Shown here one piece after another: positions 36,450 to 44,462 of a DNA stretch of 64,000 nucleotides. The notes under the pieces are model-generated. The model did no database searches, was not told the DNA's origin, and saw nothing but the letters and a program-made list of their open reading frames with translations. Source of the DNA: Streptomyces lacrimifluminis (GTDB lineage: Bacteria > Actinomycetota > Actinomycetes > Streptomycetales > Streptomycetaceae); assembly GCF_014646095.1 (NCBI RefSeq), contig NZ_BMMU01000013.1, positions 176,780 through 240,779 of the forward strand. The letters run 5' to 3'. The position numbers and the translations under genes are program-made. The first letter of the stretch is position 1. Each line of letters opens with the position of its first letter.

Positions 36450-37220
36450 TCACCAGGCCAGGGCGTCGCCCATGTCCGACTGCCAGTACGAGACGCTGAT
36501 CGAGCTGTCGACGTACACGCCCTTCGCGGGGAGCGAGGGGCGGGCGGCGCTCGGGCTCTTGACGTTGAAGTAGACGTCCAGGGTCTTGGCCGTGTAGCCG
36601 GCGAAGCCGCTGCCGTCCGCCGCGAAGAGGAGGACGCTCGCGTAGCCCGACTCACCGGGGGCCAGTGTGACCACGGCCTGCGGCTTGGATTCCTCGACGG
36701 CCGGCGGGACGGACTGCGCCGCACCGAACCGCAGGGCCGGGTAGTCGACGAGGACACAGTCCTTCGAGCCGGTGTTGGTGACGGTGAGCAGGAGATGGTT
36801 CAAGGGGCGGGTGACCTTCGTGGCGGTCGTCCTGGTGGAGGCGGGCGTGCAGGGGGCGAAGGCGGACTGGGAGCCGGAGTCGGAGGCGGAGCCGGAGTCT
36901 GATCCGGAGGCGGGCTGGGAGTCGTTCGAGCCCGTCGAGCCTGTGGAGCCCGTGAAGACTGTGGAGCCCGTCGTCCCGCTTGAGCCGGTGCCGCCCGTGC
37001 TTCCGGTACCGCCCGTCGAGTCCTTGGCGCCGGCCTGTCCGGCCTCCGTCGAAGTTCCACCGGTCGTCGTGGGCGAGGAGTCGGACGCGGCGGACAAGGA
37101 CACCGTCGCGGCTCCCTCGTCCTGAGTGCCCTCCGCGCTGCTGCACGCCGTCAGAGTCAGAGTGACCGCGGTGAGTGCGGCGGCGGCGAGCAGGCGGGTG
37201 CGGGCGGTACGTGCGGACAT
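36450..37220 (-). CDS. DUF4232 lipoprotein
   Basis: A 256-residue exported lipoprotein. The signal peptide ends at LTLTAC (Cys26). A Ser/Thr/Gly-rich linker (about 35-110, with GGTGSTGGTGSS runs) leads to a DUF4232-type beta domain with two conserved Cys (APCTPAST and SKDCVLVDYPALRFG). The family is common in Streptomyces surfaces; its function is unknown. The ATG at 37220 follows AGGGGA. The gene is divergent from the HTH protein gene at 37458. Confidence 0.85.
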   Translation of the reverse strand: MSARTARTRLLAAAALTAVTLTLTACSSAEGTQDEGAATVSLSAASDSSPTTTGGTSTEAGQAGAKDSTGGTGSTGGTGSSGTTGSTVFTGSTGSTGSNDSQPASGSDSGSASDSGSQSAFAPCTPASTRTTATKVTRPLNHLLLTVTNTGSKDCVLVDYPALRFGAAQSVPPAVEESKPQAVVTLAPGESGYASVLLFAADGSGFAGYTAKTLDVYFNVKSPSAARPSLPAKGVYVDSSISVSYWQSDMGDALAW

Positions 37221-37457
37221 GTGATTCCCCTGAGGCGATTGATGCGATGGAGTCGAGGCGATACGGCTCTGTCCCGCAGGCCACTTGACCGGGTGCCGGA
37301 AGCGGCGTGCTTGGATGGCCAGAGCTTGTTCCGTGATCCGTCCCAGCCGCCACACACGCCGGGACATCTGGAACGCTGGAACGCTCACACCCCCCTGACC
37401 TGGGGGAACGACCGTCGCCTGGAACGGCGGTCCGGGACGCGGAGAGAGGGAGGAACG

Positions 37458-38837
37458 GTGACGGGGGATGAGTTCCCGGAGCTGCTGGGCCGGTTGAAGG
37501 AGCGGTCCGGGCTCAGTTACGGAGTGCTCGGGAAGCGGCTGCACATGAGTGCGTCCACGCTTCACCGGTACGTCAACGGGGACGCCGTACCTACGGATTA
37601 CGCACCCCTGGAACGGTTCGCCCGCGTGTGCAGGGCGACGCCCGAGGAACTGGTGGAGCTTCATCGCCGGTGGATTCTCGCGGACGCCATGCGAGGGCAG
37701 CAGCAGAAGGCGGGCGGGCCTCCGGTGGTGGTGGAGGAGGCCGCTGCTGCTGTAGTTGTGGCTGCCGAGGCTGACACGGCCGTCCCGCCCGTCCTGCCAG
37801 CCACGACCGCCACGCCCGCCACGCCCGCCACGCCCGTCCCGCCCGCCGCCGACGAAGCCGGGGTGGTGACCGGGGCGGTGGGGGCTTCCTCGGCTCGGCG
37901 TCGGCGTACCGTCGTCCTCGCCGGGGCCGCTGTGGTCGGCGCTGTCGCCGCCGCCGCGCTCGTGGTGAGTCTCGTACCCGGCAAGGGGGATGACGACCGG
38001 AGTGGTGAGCGGTCCGTGGGGGTCGCGGGCTCCGGGGCGCTCGGCCGGAGCCCGGTCGCCTCCGCGCCGGCCGGTGCGAAGGGCGGATCGGCCACACCGT
38101 CCGCCTCGCGCGATGGCCGTCCCACGGCCTCCCCCTCACCCTCGCCGTCCGCCTCCCCGATCGTCTCCGCCTCCCGGACCGGTGGGGTCGGGGCGGCGCC
38201 TGGCGACGGTTCCGCGGACGGGGCGGGTGCGCCCAACGTGGCGGTCAACCCGTACAAGTGGGAGGACCCGTGCGGTCCCCACTTCCTGATCGACCAGGAG
38301 CCCGGGCAGGTGCCACCGCCGCCGACCGAGCCGGACGCCCGTGGGTGGGTCAGCGCGCTCGGCGGGATCACCGGCGGGCGGCAGATGCTCGCCCTCACCG
38401 TGCAGGGCACCGGGAAGGCGACGGTCGTCCTGGAGGCGCTGCATGTGCGGGTGGTGGAGAAGAGCGCGCCGCTCGCCTGGAACGACTACGAGATGGGGGT
38501 CGGGTGCGGTGGCGGCGTGGAGACGACGTCGTTCGGGGTGGATCTCGATGCCGGGCGGCCCTCGGTCTCGCCCAGGGCGGGGCAGCGGGACTTCCCGTAC
38601 AAGGTGAGCGAGTCCGATCCCGAGGTTTTCTATGTCTTCGCCGACGCCCGGGCCCACAACGTGAGTTGGTATCTGGAGCTGACCTGGTCCAGCGGAGACG
38701 AGCAGGGTGTCGTACGCGTCGACGACAAGGGCAACCCGTTCCGGACCAGCGGGAACGTGGGACGGCCCGCGTACAACTATCCCCTCGGTTCCTCCGAGTG
38801 GGGACGGGACCCGTACGAGCCCGACATTCTCGGCTGA
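37458..38837 (+). CDS. Membrane-anchored XRE-type helix-turn-helix protein
   Basis: A 459-residue protein with an N-terminal XRE helix-turn-helix (about 5-70, LKERSGLSYGVLGKRLHMSASTLHRY without the first residues is the core), an Ala/Pro-rich linker, one membrane helix near residues 150-172, then a Ser/Pro-rich linker and an extracytoplasmic domain (about 260-459) with a Cys pair. It thus joins DNA binding inside to a sensor outside. Many Streptomyces carry such proteins; ligands are unknown. GTG 37458 follows GAGGGAGG. The adjacent divergent DUF4232 lipoprotein may be its partner or target. Confidence 0.82.
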   Translation: MTGDEFPELLGRLKERSGLSYGVLGKRLHMSASTLHRYVNGDAVPTDYAPLERFARVCRATPEELVELHRRWILADAMRGQQQKAGGPPVVVEEAAAAVVVAAEADTAVPPVLPATTATPATPATPVPPAADEAGVVTGAVGASSARRRRTVVLAGAAVVGAVAAAALVVSLVPGKGDDDRSGERSVGVAGSGALGRSPVASAPAGAKGGSATPSASRDGRPTASPSPSPSASPIVSASRTGGVGAAPGDGSADGAGAPNVAVNPYKWEDPCGPHFLIDQEPGQVPPPPTEPDARGWVSALGGITGGRQMLALTVQGTGKATVVLEALHVRVVEKSAPLAWNDYEMGVGCGGGVETTSFGVDLDAGRPSVSPRAGQRDFPYKVSESDPEVFYVFADARAHNVSWYLELTWSSGDEQGVVRVDDKGNPFRTSGNVGRPAYNYPLGSSEWGRDPYEPDILG

Positions 38838-39028
38838 GCATTCCTGCATTCCTGGCGAATTGAACAGTGGGGGCGGAGGACATGGCGGCCCGTGGGACCG
38901 GTCGCACCGAGGATGAGCTGCTTCCCGGCGAGGGAGTCTCCAGGCACGTGGGCCGGTAGCGGACAGTTGTCCGCTACCGGTTGACGTCGCGGGCGGCTGT
39001 CCGGTCGGTGACGTCCGTGTCGGGCTCC

Positions 39029-39694
39029 TCAGCCCATGTACTCCGTCGCCGCGTCGAGCAGCCAGTCCGTCAGATAGCCGGCGAAGGAGGAGCGGACCAG
39101 TACCCAGAAGCCGGCCCTGGGCTCGTCCCGGGCGACCAGGACGACCTGGGTGCGGCCCAGGGTCGTCTGGGCGCAGCGGCCGGGGCCGAAGGCGCGCGGA
39201 TGCAGGTCCAGGGCGCAGCCGTGGGCCAGCAGGTCGCGGGCGCGGGGGCCGGTGACGAGGAGCGTGGTGCGCTGGGCGGAGACGTCGGTGACGGAGACCG
39301 GCTCGTCTCCGGCGGCCTCTCTGATACGGCTCTCCAGGTCCCGTTCGCTGCCGGGCGGGCCCACGAGCAGCCACTCGTCCGGGCCCAGCCACAGGGCGAC
39401 CGACCTCCCCGCGCGTACGACGGTGTTGGGGGCGAGAGGCAGGGGGAGGTCCAGCGCGAGGCCGATGGCGTCCGCCGCCGCTCCCTTGGAGTCGAGGCGT
39501 ACGTCGAGCTGGGTCAGGAAGGGGAGTTCGGCCAGCCGGATCGCGCCCCCGGAGGTGCGGGTGGCAGCGGCCAGGCGGCCGGCCTCGTGCGCCAGCGGAG
39601 ACACCGGCGACAGGGCGGACACGGGGGACGGGGAGGGCAAGGAGGTCGGGGCGCCGTGCGGCCGGGCGGCGCTCAGGGTGGTGGTGTCAGCCAT
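39029..39694 (-). CDS. soxG: Sarcosine oxidase gamma subunit
   Basis: A 221-residue SoxG protein with typical segments: RLAELPFLTQLDVRLD, a LWLGPDEWLLVGPPG motif and SVTDVSAQRTTLLVTGPRARDLLAHGCALDLHP. SoxG is the small structural subunit of heterotetrameric sarcosine oxidase, which oxidises sarcosine to glycine, H2O2 and 5,10-methylene-THF. Its ATG overlaps the end of the alpha subunit gene by eight bases, so translation is coupled. It is the last gene of the sox operon. Confidence 0.9.
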   Translation of the reverse strand: MADTTTLSAARPHGAPTSLPSPSPVSALSPVSPLAHEAGRLAAATRTSGGAIRLAELPFLTQLDVRLDSKGAAADAIGLALDLPLPLAPNTVVRAGRSVALWLGPDEWLLVGPPGSERDLESRIREAAGDEPVSVTDVSAQRTTLLVTGPRARDLLAHGCALDLHPRAFGPGRCAQTTLGRTQVVLVARDEPRAGFWVLVRSSFAGYLTDWLLDAATEYMG

Positions 39695-42600
39695 CTCGGC
39701 GGGCTCCCTCGGGGTCGTAGAGGACGGGGCTCGCGACGGTCACCGGGACCAGACGGTCGCCCACGGGTGCGTACAGCCGTTCGCCGACGCGTTCCCGGCC
39801 GCCCTTGATCAGGGCGAGCGCGAAGGTCCGGCCCAGGGCGGCGCTGCGGTAGCTTGAGGTGACATGGCCGAGCATCGGGACCGGCGGCGCGGGCAGCACG
39901 CTGTCGGCGACCAGTTGGGTGCCCTCGGGGAGGAAGGTGCCGGGGTCGTCCGGGAGCAGACCGACCAGGTGCTTGCGGTCGGGGCGGACGGCGTCGGCGC
40001 GGGCGTACGACCGCTTGCCGATGAAGTCGGGCTTCTTCTTGGACACCACCCAGCTCATGCCGAGGTCCTGCGGGGTGACGGTGCCGTCGGTGTCCTGGCC
40101 GATGATCGGGTAGCCCTTCTCGGCGCGCAGGACGTGCATGGTCTCCGTGCCGTAGGGCGTGATGCCGTACGGGGCGCCGGCCTCGTACAGCGCCTCCCAG
40201 AGGGCGCGGGCCTCCCACGGTGACACGTTGATCTCGTAGGCCAGTTCGCCGGAGAAGCTGATCCGGCACACCCGCGCGTCGATGCCCGCGACGGGCGTCT
40301 CGCGCCAGGCCATGAAGGGGAAGTCCGCGTTGGCCACGGCCAGTTGGGGGGCGAGGGAGCCCAGTACGTCCCGGGAGCGCGGGCCGACGAGAGCCACCGT
40401 GGCCCATTGTTCGGTGACGGAGGTGCAGTGGACGCGCAGGTCCGGCCACTCGGTCTGGGACCACTCCTCCATCCAGTCCAGTACGGCGGCGGCGTTGCCC
40501 GTCGTCGTGGTGACCAGGAAGCGGTCCGGGGCGAGGCGGATGACGGTTCCGTCGTCGAAGACCATGCCGTCGGGGCGGCACATCACGCCGTAGCGGATCA
40601 TACCGACCTTCAGGGTGCTCATCATGTTGGTGTAGAGCAGGTCGAGGAAGACGCCCGCGTCCGGGCCCTGTACGTCGATCTTGCCGAGGGTGGAGGCGTC
40701 CATGAAGGCCACGCTGTCGCGGGCGGCGGCGCACTCGCGCAGGACGGCCGTCTCCATGTCCTCGCCGGGCAGCGGGTAGTACCAGGGGCGCTTCCACTGG
40801 CCGACGTTCTCGAACAGCGCGCCCTGCTCGACATGCCAGGCGTGCAGGGCGGTCGTCCGGATGGGGTCGTGCAGCGCGCCCCGGTCGCGGCCCGCGAGGG
40901 TGGCGAAGGAGACGGGGGTGTACGGCGGGCGGAACGTGGTCGTACCGAGCGCCGAGATGTCGACGCCGAGGAGGGCGGCGACGATGCCGCCGGCCAGGAG
41001 GCCGGACGTCTTGCCCTGGTCGTTGGCGGTGCCCGCCGTCGTGTAGCGCTTGGTGTGCTCGACCGAGCGCATGCCGGCGCCGGTGGCTCGGGCCAGGTCG
41101 TCCACGCTGACGTCACGCTGGAGGTCGACGAAGGAGCGGGTGTCGGAGGCGTCGGGGATGGCGTACACGTGCATGGGCGGCGTGTGCGGTCGGGCGGCCG
41201 GGTCGGGGACGGGGAGGCGGGGCGCCTCGGGTGCGTAGCCCTCCGCCGCGAGTGCGCGGGAGGCCGCGCCCACGCCCTGCGCGAGAACCGACGGCAGGTC
41301 CATGGCACCGGCCGCGCTGCCCGCGACCTCGACGGCCTGCCGGCAGGTGTCGGGGACGAACGCGCCGAGCGCGTCGTCGTAGCGGAGCTTGCCGCCCGCC
41401 TGGCTGAACAGCTGCGCCACCGGGTTCCAGCCGCCGGAGACGAGGAGGAGGTCGGCGGCGAACTCCCGCTGGCCCGCGGTTCGTCCGGCCTCTGTGGGCT
41501 CTCCTTCGTACAGGGCGACCGTAACGGCTGTCAGGCGCGGGTCGCCTTCCGAGGTGCCCTCCACGGTGCCCTCCGTGCCGACGACGGCGTGTCCGGCCAG
41601 CACCTCGATACCGGCCGCCCTCGCGCGCTCCGCCCACTCCCCCGGGTAGGGGCGGGTGTCGACGATCGCCGTGACGTCCACACCCGCCGCGGTGAGGTCC
41701 AGTGCCGCCGCGTACGCGCTGTCGTTCGTGGTGAACACGACCGCCCTGCGGCCGGGCAGGACGCCGTGGCGGTTGACGTACGTACGCGCCGAGGCGGCCA
41801 GCATCACTCCGGGGCGGTCGTTGTCCGCGAAGGCCAGGGAGCGTTCGTGGGCGCCGGTGGCGAGGACGACGCGGCGGGCCCGGATACGCCAGACGCGTTC
41901 GCGGGAGACGTTCTCGGGGGCGGCTGCGCCCAGGTGGTTGGTGCGGCGTTCGACGGCGAGGAGGTGGTTGTCGTCGTAGTAGCCGAAGACCGTGGTGCGG
42001 GGCAGGACCCGTACGTCGGGGGCCGCGTCCAGGTGTGCGGAGGTCGCTTCCACCCAGTCGAGGTGTTCGGCCGTGCCCAGGAGGCTGCCGCCCGGCTCCG
42101 GGCGGTCGTCGGCGAGGATGACCCGGGCGCCGGTGCGGGCGGCTGCGGCGGCGGCTGCGAGGCCTGCGGGGCCCGCGCCGACGATCAGCAGGTCGCAGTG
42201 GGCGTGAACGGCGTCGTAGCGGGCGGGGTCGGGGGTGGTGGCCAGGCGGCCCTGCCCGGGGAGGCCGGTCGCCGCGAGGCCGTCGTACAGCTCCACGGTG
42301 GTGGCGGGGAGCATCGGTTCGGGGAACGGGGCCTCGATCTGGATGACGGCGTTGGGTTCCTCGGGGCCGGCGGAGAAGATGCCTCGGGGGCGGCCGAGTC
42401 TGATGCTGGTGCCTGTGTGGATGATGCCGTTGGCGAGGAGGGCCGAGGCGAGGGTGTCGCCCTCGTAGCCCTGGTATTCGGTGCCGTCGAAGGTGAACGC
42501 CAGGGGGGCGTCGCGGTTGACCCGGCCTCGAGTGGGGTGTCTGAACGGCTGGGATTCCTCCCCCGCCCCACCCCTTCCCGAATGTTCTGGGGGCTCCGCC

Positions 42601-43025
42601 CCCAGGCCCCCGGTCGGCCCTGAAGGGGCCTCGTCCTCAAGCGCCGGAGGGGCTGAAGATGCCGTCCGGGGCTCACCAGTTGCCGAAGGAGTGACCCGAG
42701 GGGAAGTAACAGCCGAGACCGGATTCGGAGTTGCCGCTCGCCTCGTCTCCTCGATCGCCGGGGGCTCCTCGCCCGCCCGGTACACCGCCAGGATCTCGTT
42801 CGTCCCCGTGTCCCGTACCGCGTTGAACCAGCGACGGCAGCCCGCCCCGTGGTTCCAGCGCTCGGCGAAGGGGCCCTTGGGGTTGTCGCGGAAGAACAGG
42901 TACCGGGCCCACTCCTCGTCGGTGAGGGCCGACGGGTTCTGCGGGTACGGCACATGTGCCTGGCCGCCGTAGTGGAACTCGGCCTCGTCGCGGGGCCCGC
43001 ACCACGGGCAGGGGATGAGCAGCAT
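39687..43025 (-). CDS. soxDA: Sarcosine oxidase delta-alpha fusion protein
   Basis: One 1112-residue reading frame covers two subunits. Residues 1-95 are SoxD (LLIPCPWCGPRDEAEFHYGG; zinc ligands C6, C9 and C63 visible). Residues 161-1112 are SoxA: a redox loop region (FTFDGTEYQGYEGDTLASALL), a FAD/NAD domain with LLIVGAGPAGLAAAAAA and a C-terminal GcvT folate domain. The part between (about 96-160) is a Pro/Glu/Gly-rich linker; residues 124-147 are the translation of an intergenic repeat (42586-42655). In most bacteria soxD and soxA are separate. A sequencing error could mimic this, but no stop lies between. The family oxidises sarcosine and passes formaldehyde to THF. Confidence 0.88.
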   Translation of the reverse strand: MLLIPCPWCGPRDEAEFHYGGQAHVPYPQNPSALTDEEWARYLFFRDNPKGPFAERWNHGAGCRRWFNAVRDTGTNEILAVYRAGEEPPAIEETRRAATPNPVSAVTSPRVTPSATGEPRTASSAPPALEDEAPSGPTGGLGAEPPEHSGRGGAGEESQPFRHPTRGRVNRDAPLAFTFDGTEYQGYEGDTLASALLANGIIHTGTSIRLGRPRGIFSAGPEEPNAVIQIEAPFPEPMLPATTVELYDGLAATGLPGQGRLATTPDPARYDAVHAHCDLLIVGAGPAGLAAAAAAARTGARVILADDRPEPGGSLLGTAEHLDWVEATSAHLDAAPDVRVLPRTTVFGYYDDNHLLAVERRTNHLGAAAPENVSRERVWRIRARRVVLATGAHERSLAFADNDRPGVMLAASARTYVNRHGVLPGRRAVVFTTNDSAYAAALDLTAAGVDVTAIVDTRPYPGEWAERARAAGIEVLAGHAVVGTEGTVEGTSEGDPRLTAVTVALYEGEPTEAGRTAGQREFAADLLLVSGGWNPVAQLFSQAGGKLRYDDALGAFVPDTCRQAVEVAGSAAGAMDLPSVLAQGVGAASRALAAEGYAPEAPRLPVPDPAARPHTPPMHVYAIPDASDTRSFVDLQRDVSVDDLARATGAGMRSVEHTKRYTTAGTANDQGKTSGLLAGGIVAALLGVDISALGTTTFRPPYTPVSFATLAGRDRGALHDPIRTTALHAWHVEQGALFENVGQWKRPWYYPLPGEDMETAVLRECAAARDSVAFMDASTLGKIDVQGPDAGVFLDLLYTNMMSTLKVGMIRYGVMCRPDGMVFDDGTVIRLAPDRFLVTTTTGNAAAVLDWMEEWSQTEWPDLRVHCTSVTEQWATVALVGPRSRDVLGSLAPQLAVANADFPFMAWRETPVAGIDARVCRISFSGELAYEINVSPWEARALWEALYEAGAPYGITPYGTETMHVLRAEKGYPIIGQDTDGTVTPQDLGMSWVVSKKKPDFIGKRSYARADAVRPDRKHLVGLLPDDPGTFLPEGTQLVADSVLPAPPVPMLGHVTSSYRSAALGRTFALALIKGGRERVGERLYAPVGDRLVPVTVASPVLYDPEGARRDG
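42586..42655 (-). repeat. Streptomyces intergenic repeat inside the soxDA frame (copy B)
   Basis: The sequence reads, on the minus strand, as CAGCCCCTCCGGCGC-TTGAGGACGAG and ends in the GGGGGCGGAGCCCCC hairpin. A related copy with the same order of blocks lies at 47032-47100 outside any gene. Here it encodes SAPPALEDEAPSGPTGG and following residues of the linker between SoxD and SoxA. Confidence 0.85.
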
Positions 43026-43049
43026 GTCGTTCGGCTCCCTTGAGGGTCC

Positions 43050-44282
43050 CTAGTGGGCCACCGCGGCCGCGCCGTGCTCGTCGACGAGCGCGCCGGTGGT
43101 GAAACGGTCGAGCGAGAAGGGGGCGTTGAGGGCGTGGGGGGTGTCGTGGGCGATCGTGTGGGCGTAGACCCAGCCGACGCCCGGGGTGGCCTTGAAACCG
43201 CCGGTCCCCCAGCCGCAGTTCAGGTACAGGTTGTCCACCGGGGTGAGGCCGACGATGGGTGAGGCGTCGGGGCTCACGTCCACGATGCCTCCCCACGTGC
43301 GCAGCACATGGGCCCGCGCGAAGACCGGGAAGAGTTCCAGGGCCGCCGCCATCTGTTCCTCGATGATGTGGAACGCGCCGCGCTGCGTGTACGAGTTGTA
43401 CGAGTCGATGCCCGCGCCCATCACCAACTCGCCCTTGTGCGCCTGGCTGACGTACACGTGCACCGCGTTGGACATCACCACCGTCGGATGCACGGGTTCG
43501 AGCAGTTCGGAGACCAGCGCCTGCAACGGGTGGCTCTGCAACGGGAGTTCGATGCCCGCCATCGCGGCCAGGACCGAGGTGTGGCCCGCCGAGCACAGGG
43601 CCACCTTGCCCGCCGCGATCGGGCCCAGGGTCGTCTGCACCCCGACCACCCTGCCGGCGACCACGTCCAGGCCGGTCACCTCGCAGTTCTGGATGATGTC
43701 GATGCCCGCCGCGTCCGCCGAGCGGGCCAGACCCCATGCCACGTGGTCGTGCTTCGCGATGCCCGCGCGCGGCTGGTAGGTGCCGCCCAGCACCGGATAC
43801 CGCACGTCCGGCGAGATGTTGACGATCGGGCAGACTTCCCTGACCTGCTCGGCGTCCAGCCACTCCGCGTCCACGCCGTTCAGGCGGTTCGCCTCCACCC
43901 GGCGCACGCTGTCGCGGACGTCCTGGAGGCTGTGGGCCAGGTTCAGCACTCCGCGCTGGGAGAAGAGGATCGGGTAGTCCAGCTCCTCCTCCAGTCCCTC
44001 CCACAGCTTCAGGGCGTGCTCGTAGATGCCCGCGCTCTCGTCCCACAGGTAGTTGGAGCGGATGATCGTGGTGTTGCGGGCCATGTTGCCGCCCGCCAGC
44101 CACCCCTTCTCCAGCACGGCGACGTTGGTGATGCCGTGGTTCTTCGCCAGGTAGTGGGCGGTGGCGAGACCGTGTCCACCGCCGCCCACGACGATCACGT
44201 CGTACGAACGCTTCGGTTCGGGCGTACGCCACAGCCAGTCGGGATGCTCCGGCAGCTCGGCACCGGGGGTACGGGGGCTCAT
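43050..44282 (-). CDS. soxB: Sarcosine oxidase beta subunit
   Basis: A 410-residue FAD-dependent oxidase. The nucleotide loop is VIVVGGGGHGLATAHYLAK, followed by NVAVLEKGWLAGGN; the covalent-FMN/FAD region and C-terminal TGGFKATPGVGWVYAHTIA are typical of SoxB. It holds the catalytic flavin site where sarcosine is oxidised. The ATG at 44282 follows ACGGAGA. It heads the soxB-soxDA-soxG operon, 24 bases before the fusion gene. An intergenic repeat (44325-44409) separates it from the dimethylglycine oxidase gene upstream on the same strand. Confidence 0.92.
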   Translation of the reverse strand: MSPRTPGAELPEHPDWLWRTPEPKRSYDVIVVGGGGHGLATAHYLAKNHGITNVAVLEKGWLAGGNMARNTTIIRSNYLWDESAGIYEHALKLWEGLEEELDYPILFSQRGVLNLAHSLQDVRDSVRRVEANRLNGVDAEWLDAEQVREVCPIVNISPDVRYPVLGGTYQPRAGIAKHDHVAWGLARSADAAGIDIIQNCEVTGLDVVAGRVVGVQTTLGPIAAGKVALCSAGHTSVLAAMAGIELPLQSHPLQALVSELLEPVHPTVVMSNAVHVYVSQAHKGELVMGAGIDSYNSYTQRGAFHIIEEQMAAALELFPVFARAHVLRTWGGIVDVSPDASPIVGLTPVDNLYLNCGWGTGGFKATPGVGWVYAHTIAHDTPHALNAPFSLDRFTTGALVDEHGAAAVAH

Positions 44283-44324
44283 CGCGCGTCTCCGTCTTCT
44301 ACGGTGAGTGGAGCACCCCAAAGG

Positions 44325-44409
44325 GGCGCGGGGCTGTGTCGATCTGCGGCTCCGCCGCGATGGGGGTCCCCCCGCTCGAGCGAAGCCGAGAGTGGGGGAG
44401 CGACCAGCC
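44325..44409. repeat. 85-bp intergenic repeat, copy C1
   Basis: It starts GGCGCGGGGCTGT, contains TGCGGCTCCGCC and GGGGGTCCCCCC and ends GAGTGGGGGAGCGACCAGCC. The copy at 61733-61818 differs at few positions. The 3' half folds into an imperfect hairpin. It lies between dimethylglycine oxidase and soxB. Confidence 0.85.
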
Positions 44410-44462
44410 ACAACGGCGCCGCAGCGAACCGACAGTCCGGCGCCGCCCTCCCAGCGGAGCGC

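Noticed and set aside
40344..42623. Very long plus-strand frame opposite sarcosine oxidase
   Set aside because: It is antisense to a clear enzyme gene and has the Val/Gly/Arg bias of a shadow frame.
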